Source: Geminicoccaceae bacterium
Lineage (GTDB): Bacteria; Pseudomonadota; Alphaproteobacteria; Geminicoccales; Geminicoccaceae
Length of the DNA stretch: 53,034 bases
NCBI GenBank assembly: GCA_028279345.1
Contig: JANQNY010000083.1
Coordinates: 1 to 53,034, forward strand
Direction of reading: 5' to 3'
The translations under genes were made by a program, and so were the position numbers. The notes beneath the pieces are model-generated. The model had not been told where the DNA came from. It saw only the letters and a program-made list of their open reading frames with translations, and did no database searches. Shown here piece after piece: positions 28,174 to 36,467 of this stretch; position 1 is the stretch's first letter, and every line of letters begins with the position of its first letter.

Positions 28174-30399
28174 TCATCGGCTGCCGCCGCCACGCTGATA
28201 GCCCAACCGAAGCGCGTTGCCGACTACGACCAGAGATGAGGCCGACATGGCGAGCGCGGCGATCAGCGGCGTGACCAGCCCGGCCATCGCGATCGGCACC
28301 GTCAGGACATTGTAGGAGAGGGCGAGCGCCAGGTTCTGGCGCACCACCCGATCGGCGGCCTTCGCCGTTGCCAGAGTCTCGGTCACCGCGCCCAGCCGGT
28401 CGCCCTGGAAGACCGCGTCCGCCGCCGTCTGGCTCACATCCATGGCACTCGACGGCGACAACGAGGCATGCGCGGCGGCCAGTGCCGGCGCATCGTTGAG
28501 GCCGTCACCGACCATCAACGCCCGAACGTGCTCGCCCCTGAGCTCTTCGAGGCGGCCAACCTTGGCGGCGGGGCTGACTTCGGCCGTCCAGCGATCGATG
28601 CCCAGGGTCTCGGCGACGGCGCGGACTGCCGGCTCGCGATCGCCCGACAGGAGCTCGATGCTGTAGCCTGCGCGGCGCAGGTCGGCGAGCGCCGTCGCGG
28701 CGTCGTCACGCAGCTCATCGGCGAAGCCCAGCCGCCAGGCGTTGCCCGTACCGTCGGCAAACCACAGCTCGAGCGCCGTTGTGTCGGTCCCCGGCGCCGT
28801 GGGTGCCGCCCATGCGCGGCGGCCCAGGCGCAGCCGCCGGCCGTCGAGGGTTGCCTGCAGGCCCTGTCCCGGATGCTCGGTGACACCGGAGATGACGCTT
28901 GCGTCCGGGACGGCACGGCGGAGCGCGCGCGCCAGAGGATGGCGGCTTTGGGCGGCAAGGCCCGTGGCGAGTGCCAAGGTCGTGGCGGGTATATCCCCCC
29001 GCTCGACCAGCTCCGGCTTGCCGCGTGTGAGTGTTCCAGTCTTGTCGAAGACGATGTGCTGCACTTGAGCCAACCGCTCGAGCGCGGTCGCCGCCTTCAA
29101 CAGCACGCCGCGCTTCAACAGGCGTTCGCTGGCGATCACCTGTACCGCGGGCACGGCGAGGCCGAGGGCGCAGGGGCAGGTGATGATCAAGACTGCGCAG
29201 GCGATCAGGAGTGCGTCGGTCCAGGCCAGCCCGCCCAAGAGCCACCAACCCAGGAAGGCCGTGAGCGCCAGGCCATGCACCAGAGGCGCGTACCAGGAAG
29301 CCAGCCGGTCGGCGAGCGTGACGAAGCGACCTTTCTGCCGCTCCGCCACCTCCATCAGGCGGACGACCTCGGCGAGCAGCGTGTCGTCACCGGCACGGGC
29401 GACGGTCACCGTGAGTGGTGCGGAGAGATTGAGCGTGCCGGCGAAGACCATCGCGCCTGGGGCGGTCGGCTGCGGCAGGCTCTCGCCGGTGATGAGGCTC
29501 GTGTCGACTTCGGATCGGCCGTCCTTGACGCGGCCGTCGACGCCGATGCGCTCACCCGCGGTGACCAGTACGTTCATCCCCGGCTCGACGAGGCGCGGGG
29601 GCAGCGCACGATGGCGACCGTCCGGCGTGAGCACCGTGACCGCCCGCGCGCCCAGCGCCAGAAGCCGCGTCGCCGCCTGCCGCGCGCGGCCGCGCGCTTG
29701 ACGGTCGAGGTAGCGGCCCACGAGGAGAAAGAAGAGCAACATGACGGCGCTGTCGAAATAGGCGTGCGGGCCGTGACGGATGGTCTCCAAGAGGCTCACG
29801 GCCGGCGCCAAGATCACGGCCAGCGAGATCGGCACGTCCATGTTGGTGTGCCCGGCTCTGAGCGCCCGCAACGCCGAGCGAAAGAAGGGTTGCCCCGCTA
29901 TCGCGATCGCGGGCAACGCCACCAGCGCCGAGAACCAATGCAACAGCGTGCGCGTGGTGTCGGTCATGCCCTGGGCGTGACCCGCCCAGACGGACACCGA
30001 CAACAGCATCACGTTGGCGGCGGCGAACCCGGCTACCGCCATCGCCCGCAACAGCGCCTTGCGCTCGGCCGCGTCGTCGTCCTCGGCGGCTTGCGCATCG
30101 AAGGGGATGAGGCGAAAGCCCAGCGCCTCGACTTTGGCGACCAGCTCGCGAGCGCGCGCCGCCGGACCGCGCCAAGCGAGGCTAAGTCGGCGGCTCGTCA
30201 GGTTCACGCGCGCTTCCAAGACCTGCGGCTCGCGCTCGAGCGCGCGCTCGATCTTGGCGACGCAGGCACCGCAGTGGACCCCTTCCGCCAACAGTGACAG
30301 GCTCGAGCGTTCGCCGTCGCGGACAACGTAGCTCTCGAGCCCGTCGAGCCGGCGCTCGTCGTCCTCTTCAGGGGGCGCCGCGCCGACCGCCTCGGTCAT
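28174..30399 (-). CDS. ccoI: Cbb3 oxidase copper-exporting P-type ATPase CcoI/FixI
   Basis: A 741-residue P1B-type ATPase that supplies copper for the CuB centre of cbb3 oxidase. It has an N-terminal heavy-metal-associated domain with HCGAC (C43/C46) and a TM region. The actuator TGES is in SLITGESLPQ. The ion-binding CPC is at 408-410 (ITCPCALGL), followed by the phosphorylation site DKTGTLT (about 452) and the hinge MVGDGLNDAPAL. Two-TM pairs at the N-terminus (AMAVAGFAAANVMLLSVSVW) are typical of CcoI. The start ATG overlaps the ccoH stop (ATGA). Open frame upstream is ccoH sequence in another frame. Confidence 0.95.
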   Translation of the reverse strand: MTEAVGAAPPEEDDERRLDGLESYVVRDGERSSLSLLAEGVHCGACVAKIERALEREPQVLEARVNLTSRRLSLAWRGPAARARELVAKVEALGFRLIPFDAQAAEDDDAAERKALLRAMAVAGFAAANVMLLSVSVWAGHAQGMTDTTRTLLHWFSALVALPAIAIAGQPFFRSALRALRAGHTNMDVPISLAVILAPAVSLLETIRHGPHAYFDSAVMLLFFLLVGRYLDRQARGRARQAATRLLALGARAVTVLTPDGRHRALPPRLVEPGMNVLVTAGERIGVDGRVKDGRSEVDTSLITGESLPQPTAPGAMVFAGTLNLSAPLTVTVARAGDDTLLAEVVRLMEVAERQKGRFVTLADRLASWYAPLVHGLALTAFLGWWLLGGLAWTDALLIACAVLIITCPCALGLAVPAVQVIASERLLKRGVLLKAATALERLAQVQHIVFDKTGTLTRGKPELVERGDIPATTLALATGLAAQSRHPLARALRRAVPDASVISGVTEHPGQGLQATLDGRRLRLGRRAWAAPTAPGTDTTALELWFADGTGNAWRLGFADELRDDAATALADLRRAGYSIELLSGDREPAVRAVAETLGIDRWTAEVSPAAKVGRLEELRGEHVRALMVGDGLNDAPALAAAHASLSPSSAMDVSQTAADAVFQGDRLGAVTETLATAKAADRVVRQNLALALSYNVLTVPIAMAGLVTPLIAALAMSASSLVVVGNALRLGYQRGGGSR

Positions 30400-30860
30400 C
30401 TGATGTCGATCCGCTCTTGCTGCTGGAAGCGGCGGCCGGCTTGCTCGATGGTCACCAGCACGTCCCACTGGCCCCAAGCCGGCCAGTCGACGAACGCGAC
30501 GTAGCGGCCGGCGTCGGTCGCGACGAGGTCGGTCTCGAAATCTAGCTTGGCGTCGACCGGCCGCTCTAGCCTGGCGGAGACCCGCGCGCCGACGAGCGGC
30601 TGCGCCATACTGTCCGAGACCGCGATCGCGAGACGGTCCTCCGCGGCTTCGATCTCGGCATGCCAGCCCAGCGATGCCTGGTCGCGCGCTTCGGCGAGAA
30701 CGTCGTTGTAGCCGAGCCCGCGCGCGTAGGGCGCCTCACGGTCGAGGCCCGAGAAGGTCGTCACAGCGAGCCAGATCAACACCGCGTTGACGCCGACCAC
30801 GCCGACAAAGCCGCCGACGAACACCCATGGGATCCAGCCGCTCTTCCGCTCGGGCATCAT
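30396..30860 (-). CDS. ccoH: Cbb3 oxidase assembly protein CcoH/FixH
   Basis: A 154-residue inner-membrane protein. A short cytosolic KSGWIPWVFVGGFVGVVGVN opening leads into a single TM helix (about 9-34), followed by a periplasmic FixH domain with TFSGLDREAPYARGLGYNDV and later YVAFVDWPAWGQWDVLVTIE. FixH/CcoH associates with the oxidase during assembly. ATGATGG at its start overlaps the ccoG stop and its own stop overlaps ccoI, so ccoGHI are translationally chained. Confidence 0.93.
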   Translation of the reverse strand: MMPERKSGWIPWVFVGGFVGVVGVNAVLIWLAVTTFSGLDREAPYARGLGYNDVLAEARDQASLGWHAEIEAAEDRLAIAVSDSMAQPLVGARVSARLERPVDAKLDFETDLVATDAGRYVAFVDWPAWGQWDVLVTIEQAGRRFQQQERIDIR

Positions 30861-32380
30861 GGTTCCGGCCCGCGGAAGACCGTGGCGTGTCGCGCCGTCT
30901 CGCCGAATTCCGAGGTGACGGCGAACGCGAGGTCGGTGGAAGCACCTGCCAGGTCCTCGCGCGGCACGGCGACGAGGAGCGTGTACTCGGCCACCGTGTC
31001 GGGATCGGCGGCGAGCAGCATCTGGTCCAAAGGCTCCGGTGACCGCCCGACCACCCAGGCTTCGGCGGAGCGCGGCAGGCCATCGACGTGGAGCGTGTAG
31101 AGTTGGGGGTAGTTGGTCTTGTTGTGGATCTTGACGGTGTAGGTGTTGCGGACGCCGCCGTCGGACAGGGTGACGAACAGCGCGCTCCGATCGCGCTGGA
31201 TCGTCAGGTCGGTGGCGGACCGCGTCATCAGGCCTGCGAGCATCACCGAGCCGACCAGCGCCAAGAGCGCTACGTAGATGAGCGTGCGGGGCCGGACGAT
31301 GCGGGTGCGCGGCGCGTGTCCGCGCTCGCGCAGCTCGATGTTTCGGGCACTGTCGTATGTGATCAGGTTCCGCGGGCGGCCGATGCGCGCCATGACGTCG
31401 TTGCAGGCATCGACGCAGAGTGCGCAGCCGATGCACTCGAGCTGGAGGCCGTCCCTGATGTCGATGCCCGTCGGACACACGGCGACACATTGCTTGCAGT
31501 CGATGCAGTCGCCTCGGCCGTCGAAGCTCTGGCCCTTCTTCGCCGGCCCGCGCGGCTCGCCCCGCCAACGCTCATAGGTGACGGCGAGCGTGTCCTGATC
31601 GAACAGGGCACCTTGGATGCGCGGCCAGGGGCACATGTAGGTGCAGACCTGCTCGCGCGCGCCGCCGGCGAGCAGGTATGTCGTGAAGGTGAAGAGCCCA
31701 ATGAAGAAGTAGGCGGTGAAACCCGCATTTCCGGTGAAGACGCCGGTGAGCACATCGGGCGCGTTGCCGAAGTAGAGGATCCAAGCCCCACCGGTAGCGA
31801 GCGCGATCAGCACCCAGAGCCCGTGCTTGGCCGCCTTCTTCCGGAGCTTGGCGGCGCTCCAGGGCTGCTTGTCCAGGCGGACACGGGCGGCGCGATCGCC
31901 TTCGATACGCCGTTCCACCCACATGAAGAGATCGGTCCACACGGTTTGCGGACAGGCGAAGCCGCACCAGAGCCGGCCGAACAGCGAGGTCGCGAGAAAG
32001 AGGCCGAAGGCGGCAAGGATCAAGATGCCGGTCAGGAAGTAGACCTCCTGCGGCCAGATCTCGATGCCGAAGAAGTAGGCGCGACGGCCGGCCATGTCGA
32101 TCATCAGCGCCTGGTCCGGCGCGCCGGGGCCGCGATCCCAGCGTACCCAAGGCAGTCCCCAATAGAGTCCCAAGAGGACGATCAGGGCGGCCCATTTGAC
32201 GCGCCGGAACGTGCCGCTCACCGCTTTTGGATAGACCCAGACGCGCCCTTGGTAGAGTGGGCTTTCCTTCTGCTCTTTGCGCGATTCGACCGCCTCGCGA
32301 TCGACACCCGGTGCTGCCGGCGTCGGCTCGCGTACCTCCGCTTGCGCCTGGCTGGCGAGATCGTCGAGCGTGTGAGCCAT
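30857..32380 (-). CDS. ccoG: Cbb3 oxidase assembly ferredoxin CcoG/FixG
   Basis: A 507-residue membrane iron-sulfur protein of the CcoG/RdxA/FixG family, linked to Cu(II) reduction for cbb3 assembly. Features in order: cytosolic N-terminus with LYQGRVWVYPKAVSGTFRR; TM helices with WCGFACPQTVW (C139, C143) and CTYMCPWPRIQ (C246, C250); two 4Fe-4S motifs, C292/C295/C298/C302 (CIDCKQCVAVCP) and C316/C319/C322/C326 (CIGCALCVDAC); and a C-terminal Ig-like FixG domain (about 370-507). The oxidase genes ccoNOQP, which usually precede it, are not upstream here. Confidence 0.96.
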   Translation of the reverse strand: MAHTLDDLASQAQAEVREPTPAAPGVDREAVESRKEQKESPLYQGRVWVYPKAVSGTFRRVKWAALIVLLGLYWGLPWVRWDRGPGAPDQALMIDMAGRRAYFFGIEIWPQEVYFLTGILILAAFGLFLATSLFGRLWCGFACPQTVWTDLFMWVERRIEGDRAARVRLDKQPWSAAKLRKKAAKHGLWVLIALATGGAWILYFGNAPDVLTGVFTGNAGFTAYFFIGLFTFTTYLLAGGAREQVCTYMCPWPRIQGALFDQDTLAVTYERWRGEPRGPAKKGQSFDGRGDCIDCKQCVAVCPTGIDIRDGLQLECIGCALCVDACNDVMARIGRPRNLITYDSARNIELRERGHAPRTRIVRPRTLIYVALLALVGSVMLAGLMTRSATDLTIQRDRSALFVTLSDGGVRNTYTVKIHNKTNYPQLYTLHVDGLPRSAEAWVVGRSPEPLDQMLLAADPDTVAEYTLLVAVPREDLAGASTDLAFAVTSEFGETARHATVFRGPEP

Positions 32381-32627
32381 CGTGCCCTCAAAGGACCATT
32401 ATGCCGAAGCGGATGCTGCAGCATGCGCGCCAGGGGCGTGCGGCTCTTGCCGCCCTTCGCGTCGTCGTGCGCGGCCGATCCGCTCCGCGCGAGCAAGATA
32501 TTCCGCAAGATTCCACTGTCGTTTCGACCAAAGGCGAGCGCGCGCTCGTACAGCTCGCCCGAGTGCCTTGAAGCGCTCAGCCGGCGACCCCACACCAGAC
32601 CGGTAGCATAATGCCTGGGAGCGGCGG

Positions 32628-32816
32628 ATGCGGGGCTGGTGGCAGCGGCTTACCGAGGGCGAGGAGGCGCGGCTCGAGCGGGAGCTCAGGGTCAAGGTGC
32701 GGCGCCCGGACGCGGTCGACCGCCTGATCGCCGCCGAGGTGGAACGCGGCGCTCCGACGCGCAAGGAGGCCATCCGCCGCGCGCTCGCCCGTCACGCGGC
32801 CTCGCAGCCGTCCTAG
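32628..32816 (+). CDS. Small basic hypothetical protein
   Basis: A 62-residue reading frame, rich in Arg, Glu and Ala, that looks largely alpha-helical: an amphipathic LTEGEEARLERELRVKVRR followed by DAVDRLIAAEVERG and RKEAIRRALARHA. It has GGGAG about seven bases before the ATG and lies between divergent ccoG and the DUF1523 gene. The (ERG)xxxRKEAIRRAL pattern is reminiscent of short helical DNA- or membrane-associated proteins, but I recognise no family. It might also be chance in G+C-rich DNA. Confidence 0.45.
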   Translation: MRGWWQRLTEGEEARLERELRVKVRRPDAVDRLIAAEVERGAPTRKEAIRRALARHAASQPS

Positions 32817-32939
32817 ACCCGGCGGACCTCAGCTTTCGCCTCGATAGAGCGTGGGGAACCCAACGCTGCACGGCGCATTCGCCGTTTGCTAGCCCTCGCG
32901 CGTGGCGTAAGCAGCGCGCGGACCTGCGCGGAGTTGGGA

Positions 32940-33449
32940 ATGCGGTACGTGAAATGGACGGCGATCGTCGTCGTGTTGGCGCTAGTCGCCGGCTTCTTGC
33001 ACTGGACCCTGCCGTCGCGCGACATCGTCCGTGTCCTCGGCACCGACGTGAAGCGCATGGACGCTGGTGCGAGCAGCGACACTGGGACGGGCACGCGCGA
33101 TGTTCGGTTCATCTCCGCCGTGACGCCCGACGGCGCGCCGCGGGTCTATCGCAATGAGGACACCGGCTTCGGCTGGCCGCCCTACTTCAAGTTCGACAGT
33201 GCCAACCTCGATGCGATCGCCCAGAACGCGATCTCCGCAGAAGACAACCCGAACTGGGTGACCGTGCGTCACTATGGCTGGCGGGTGCCCTGGCTGTCGG
33301 CGTTTCCAAATGCGCTGTCGATCAAGCCCGTGGCCGACCCGGACCAGCTCTTGATACCCTGGACGGCCGGCATCGTCGTCATCCTCCTCGCCGTCGTCGC
33401 GTTCTTTCTCCAGCGCACCGTGCGCCGCCTGGTCGCGCGCTACTTCTAA
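32940..33449 (+). CDS. DUF1523 family membrane protein
   Basis: A 169-residue protein matching the uncharacterised DUF1523 family of alphaproteobacteria. It has an N-terminal TM (about 6-23), a periplasmic domain with HWTLPSRDIVRVLGTDVKR, DVRFISAVTPDGAPRVYRNE, DTGFGWPPYFKFDSANLDA and VTVRHYGWRVPWLSAFPNAL, and a C-terminal TM (about 140-160). The loop between the first strand pair is shorter than in the members I recall. The ATG is preceded by GGAGTTGGGA. Function unknown. Convergent with the VOC gene. Confidence 0.88.
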   Translation: MRYVKWTAIVVVLALVAGFLHWTLPSRDIVRVLGTDVKRMDAGASSDTGTGTRDVRFISAVTPDGAPRVYRNEDTGFGWPPYFKFDSANLDAIAQNAISAEDNPNWVTVRHYGWRVPWLSAFPNALSIKPVADPDQLLIPWTAGIVVILLAVVAFFLQRTVRRLVARYF

Positions 33450-33455
33450 GCGCGA
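33433..33455. terminator. Weak inverted repeat at the end of the DUF1523 gene
   Basis: TCGCGC (33433-33438) pairs with GCGCGA (33450-33455) over an 11-base loop spanning the stop codon, between convergent genes. It has no T tract, so only a tentative terminator. Confidence 0.2.
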
Positions 33456-33475
33456 TTGACCTCGTGGGGTGGCGG

Positions 33476-33841
33476 CTACGCGGGCTCGAAGAGCTCCACG
33501 ACGTTCCCTGACGGATCGGCGCAGAGGATCTGTTTGCCGCCAGGCCCCTTCAGAACGTCGTTTCGGAAGACGACACCTTGCTGGCGAAGTGTTGCCGTAT
33601 GTTCCTCGAGACGATCGACGACAACCACAACTCGATTCCAACCACCTGGAGCCGGTGTTGAGCCGTCGGGCATCGGTTTGGCCGCTGAAGCCATCGGCCC
33701 AGCCACCCATAGTTCCAAGTCGTCTCTGCTCAGGATGGCCATCGCTGGGCCGAACTGCTGAACCAGCGCGAACCCCAGCTTGCCTTGGTAGAATGCAACA
33801 GCTTGGTCGACGTCATCGACGATGTAGCGAAACTGGGCCAT
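33476..33841 (-). CDS. VOC (glyoxalase/bleomycin-resistance) family protein
   Basis: A 121-residue single-module VOC protein with the beta-alpha-beta-beta-beta folds MAQFRYIVDDVDQAVAFYQG, LGFALVQQFGPAMAILSRDD, NRVVVVVDRLEEHTATLRQQ and a final CADPSGNVVELFEP. The last segment carries the metal-type Glu of the family (VELFEP), but the usual first His ligand is replaced (RYIVDD). Metal-dependent activity is therefore uncertain and a ligand-binding role is possible. The start at ATG 33841 has GGGAGG seven bases upstream. Substrate cannot be told. Confidence 0.88.
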   Translation of the reverse strand: MAQFRYIVDDVDQAVAFYQGKLGFALVQQFGPAMAILSRDDLELWVAGPMASAAKPMPDGSTPAPGGWNRVVVVVDRLEEHTATLRQQGVVFRNDVLKGPGGKQILCADPSGNVVELFEPA

Positions 33842-33874
33842 CGTGCGCCTCCCATTGCCTAGCAACAACATAGC

Positions 33875-33897
33875 GCGGACGGGGTCCCTTTGTCCGC
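33875..33897. terminator. Weak hairpin downstream of mbfA
   Basis: GCGGAC (33875-33880) pairs with GTCCGC (33892-33897) over an 11-base loop, in the 110-base gap between mbfA and the VOC gene. No T tract follows on the minus strand. It may end or attenuate the mbfA transcript. Confidence 0.25.
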
Positions 33898-33951
33898 ATC
33901 GCGCCCACGATAGAGCAGCCTAGGCATGCTCAGGGCGCGGGTCGCTTCGCC

Positions 33952-34929
33952 CTACGCGTTGCCGATGAGGACGCCGGCGGCGAACACCAGCGCGCCGCCG
34001 AGGACCACCTGGAAAGTGGCGCGGAAGAAGGGTGTCTGCATGAAGCGGTTCTGGATCCAGACGATCACCCAGAGCTCGAAGAAGACGAGGATGAACGCGA
34101 TGATTGTCGCCGTCCAGAAGTGAGGGATCAGATAGGGAAGCGCGTGGCCGAGACCGCCGATCGTGGTCATCGTCCCGCAGGCGATGCCGCGCTTGACCGG
34201 CGAGCCGCGCCCGGACACCTGACCATCGTCCGAGGCCGCTTCCGTGAAGCCCATCGAGATACCGGCACCGACCGACGCCGCGAGACCCACGAGGAAGGTG
34301 GTCCAGGTATCCTGCGTCGCGAATGCGGTGGCAAAGATCGGCGCGAGCGTCGAGACTGAGCCGTCCATCAGTCCCGCTAGGCCGGGCTGCACATAGGTCA
34401 GCACGAACTGCCGGTGCGCCGCCGCGGCCTCCTGTTCGCGCGCCTCACCGTCGAGGTGGCGCTCCTCAAAGGTTTGGGCGCGTTCCTGATGGCTCGCCTC
34501 GGCCGCCGCGAGGTCACCCAGGAGTTTGCGCGTCGGCGCGTCCGTCGTCCGCTGCGCCGCCTTCAAGTAGAAGTTGCGGGCGGCCTCTTCCATCGAGGTG
34601 GCCTCGGCCCGGATCCGGTCGAGCCCAAGGTTCTCGATCAGCCAGACCGGGCTGCGGTTGTTGTAGCCCGCCACATGCTCGCGGCGGATCAGCGGGATCG
34701 TATCGCCGAAGCGTGCGCGGTAGCGCTCGATCAAGCGCCGCCGATGCTCGTCCTCCTCGGCAGCCATCTCGTCGAAGATCTTGGCGGAGTGCGGGAAGTC
34801 GGCGCGCAGCCTTGCCGCATAGGTCTCGTAAATCCGCCCGTCATCCTCTTCCGCCGCGATGGCGAGCGCCAGGAGTTCGCGTTCGTTGAGGTCGTCGAAG
34901 CGGCGGCGCTGAACAAGACCGGGAAACAT
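33952..34929 (-). CDS. mbfA: Membrane-bound ferritin-like protein MbfA (rubrerythrin-VIT1 fusion)
   Basis: A 325-residue fusion of an N-terminal rubrerythrin/ferritin-like di-iron domain (about 12-155) and a C-terminal VIT1/CCC1-type membrane domain (about 175-325). Iron-ligand motifs are EEDEH (E59 and H62) and AEASHQE (E144 and H147), with further Glu near 27-28 and 115. The membrane part has LAGLMDGSVSTLAPIFATAF, ASVGAGISMGFTEAASDDG and FWTATIIAFILVFFELWVIV. MbfA homologues export iron and protect against iron and peroxide stress in rhizobia and Agrobacterium. A 17-base Irr-like inverted repeat lies 26-42 bases before the ATG, matching the known regulation of this gene. Confidence 0.93.
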   Translation of the reverse strand: MFPGLVQRRRFDDLNERELLALAIAAEEDDGRIYETYAARLRADFPHSAKIFDEMAAEEDEHRRRLIERYRARFGDTIPLIRREHVAGYNNRSPVWLIENLGLDRIRAEATSMEEAARNFYLKAAQRTTDAPTRKLLGDLAAAEASHQERAQTFEERHLDGEAREQEAAAAHRQFVLTYVQPGLAGLMDGSVSTLAPIFATAFATQDTWTTFLVGLAASVGAGISMGFTEAASDDGQVSGRGSPVKRGIACGTMTTIGGLGHALPYLIPHFWTATIIAFILVFFELWVIVWIQNRFMQTPFFRATFQVVLGGALVFAAGVLIGNA

Positions 34930-34954
34930 GGCGGGGAGGACTCGCGCGGCGATA

Positions 34955-34971
34955 TCTGGAACGATTCCAAA
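34955..34971. promoter_or_regulatory. Irr-type iron control element upstream of mbfA
   Basis: TCTGGAACGATTCCAAA on the plus strand (TTTGGAATCGTTCCAGA toward mbfA) is an inverted repeat with TGGAA/TTCCA arms and a three-base centre. It matches the ICE/Irr-box pattern TTTAGAA-N3-TTCTAAA with three mismatches. It sits 26-42 bases before the mbfA start. In rhizobia Irr binds such boxes and represses mbfA under iron limitation. Site identity is inference from pattern plus gene context; no irr gene is in the window. Confidence 0.65.
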
Positions 34972-35011
34972 CTAAGCCGCGACGCTCGCAACGCAAGGGG
35001 CGAGCGATCGG

Positions 35012-35794
35012 TTAGCGCAGCACCGGCCAAGGATTGCCGCCTTCGATCTCCTGCGCGGCCGCGTCGAACCCCGCGAGCCGGTCAGGCGAGGCCGGATGGC
35101 TGTCGAAGATGCTGGTCGTTCGGACGCCGCCCGAAAGCGCGCCGAGCTGACGGTAGATGCCGCGCGCCTCGCCGAGATCATAGCCCGCGCGCGCGGTGAT
35201 ATAGGCGCCGACATAGTCGGCCTCACGCTCGTACTCCTTGGAGTAGCTGAGCCGACCCGCGGTGCCGCCGACCGCGGCACCCACGGCGACGCCTTGCGCG
35301 GCGAGATCGGAATCGACCGCGGCACCCAACAGCCCACCCAAGACCGCACCCGCCAATGCGCCGGCAACGGTGTTGCGGGTGCCCTTGGAGGGGTGATCAG
35401 CGATGTTGTGACCCGCTTCGTGCGCGAGCACCTGGGCGACCTGCGCCTCGTTCTCCATGTACTTTACGAGGCCGTTGAACATGTAGACGCTCTCGCCATC
35501 GGCATACGCATTGGGCGTGTCCTCGTCCGACCAAACCAGCTTGTAGTCGCAGTTCTGTGTCTCGAAGTGCGCACACATGTCGCTAATCGCGGGTCGGACG
35601 CGCTGCCAGGCGCGGGCTGTCATCGCGCGGTTCTCCGCAGCGCTCCGGTTCTGCTCGATCGCGTCGAGCCCGGCGATCTCCTGCCGCGCGCTCTGAACGG
35701 CGCTCGCGGAGGGTCCTGGTGCCGCTGTCTGGGCACCGGAACACGCGGTGAGCAAGAGAACGAGAAGGATCGAGAGGCCACGTTTGGCGTGCAT
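35012..35794 (-). CDS. M48-family metalloprotease lipoprotein with glycine-zipper
   Basis: A 260-residue predicted lipoprotein. The signal peptide ends in the lipobox LTAC (Cys about residue 18). The zinc-binding HEAGH (H125, E126, H129) and third ligand E191 in EYEREADYVG define an M48 gluzincin, as in the periplasmic chaperone-protease BepA. Between them is a Gly/Ala-rich stretch of about 40 residues (TVAGALAGAVLGGLLGAAV...), a glycine-zipper-like membrane segment. I start at ATG 35794 with GGAGCG upstream; further in-frame starts exist up to 35827. It lies 22 bases downstream of lutC on the same strand and may share its transcript, though no functional link is known. Confidence 0.88.
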   Translation of the reverse strand: MHAKRGLSILLVLLLTACSGAQTAAPGPSASAVQSARQEIAGLDAIEQNRSAAENRAMTARAWQRVRPAISDMCAHFETQNCDYKLVWSDEDTPNAYADGESVYMFNGLVKYMENEAQVAQVLAHEAGHNIADHPSKGTRNTVAGALAGAVLGGLLGAAVDSDLAAQGVAVGAAVGGTAGRLSYSKEYEREADYVGAYITARAGYDLGEARGIYRQLGALSGGVRTTSIFDSHPASPDRLAGFDAAAQEIEGGNPWPVLR

Positions 35795-35816
35795 GGCCAG
35801 AGCGCTCCGTGGTGGG

Positions 35817-36467
35817 TCAGCTGGCATCCAGAATCAGTATATGGAGATAGCGCGGGCCGTGCGCACCGCGGATGTTTTGACCTTCGATGTCGGCCGTACC
35901 GGACGTCCCGGTAACGAGCACGAGCGAGCGCGGCAGCGCGCGGCCGACGAAGCGTTGGTAGGCATCTTCCTTGTGGGGAAGGATGTCATCGGCGCGGACG
36001 ACCGCAAGGTGGTGCAAAGCGAGGAAGCTGAAGAGCGTCGGGACCGTCGGCGAGCTGGGGAAGACGAGCGTCCCGGTCTCGGCGATCGCTGCTTCGGCGT
36101 AGCTCAACGCCACTGCCTCGTTTCGGTCGATTTCGTCCTTCAGCTCAAGGGCGTCCCAGTGGAGATCGCGCAAGATCGGCGGCAGCGCGGCTGCGACACG
36201 CGGGCCCAGGTCGCCCCGGTCGAGATACTGGTGCACTGCAGTCGGCAGCGCGTCCGGCGACGGGAGCCGTTCTACCGTGGCCGTGACCCGATCCGACGTC
36301 GCCTTTTCGATGAACCGCTCGACGGCATCGCTGTCGTCAAGCCGCGGGCGCACTTCGTTGAGGTGCGGCACTAACGCCGCGGCCTCCGCTTCGATCGTCT
36401 TCGCGTCCGACGGTGGCTCCCCCAGAGCGCGGCGGACCCGCGCGAGGACGGTATCGCGCGCGCTCAT
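35817..36467 (-). CDS. lutC: Lactate utilization protein LutC (YkgG)
   Basis: A 216-residue LutC/YkgG (DUF162, LUD domain) protein, the third component of the LutABC L-lactate oxidase complex. Characteristic segments are ALSYAEAAIAETGTLVFPSS and HHLAVVRADDILPHKEDAYQ, with the late LVTGTSGTADIEGQNIRGAH. It shares ATGA with the lutB stop. Family members vary in which iron-sulfur partner they bind; nothing odd is seen here. Confidence 0.94.
   Translation of the reverse strand: MSARDTVLARVRRALGEPPSDAKTIEAEAAALVPHLNEVRPRLDDSDAVERFIEKATSDRVTATVERLPSPDALPTAVHQYLDRGDLGPRVAAALPPILRDLHWDALELKDEIDRNEAVALSYAEAAIAETGTLVFPSSPTVPTLFSFLALHHLAVVRADDILPHKEDAYQRFVGRALPRSLVLVTGTSGTADIEGQNIRGAHGPRYLHILILDAS

Noticed and set aside
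26670..28274. A long open frame (over 500 codons) opposite the TolC-family gene and ccoS
   Set aside because: Product lacks any family features and covers real genes on the other strand, including the well-supported ccoS.
28468..30297. A long open frame (over 600 codons) on the plus strand opposite ccoI
   Set aside because: Antisense frame of a G+C-rich gene; low-complexity Arg/Gln/Gly-rich product with no domains, while the minus strand encodes a full P-type ATPase.
32401..32571. A 56-codon plus-strand frame starting MPKRMLQHARQG upstream of the small protein gene
   Set aside because: No good ribosome-binding site, composition like background, and it lies in the divergent promoter region of ccoG.
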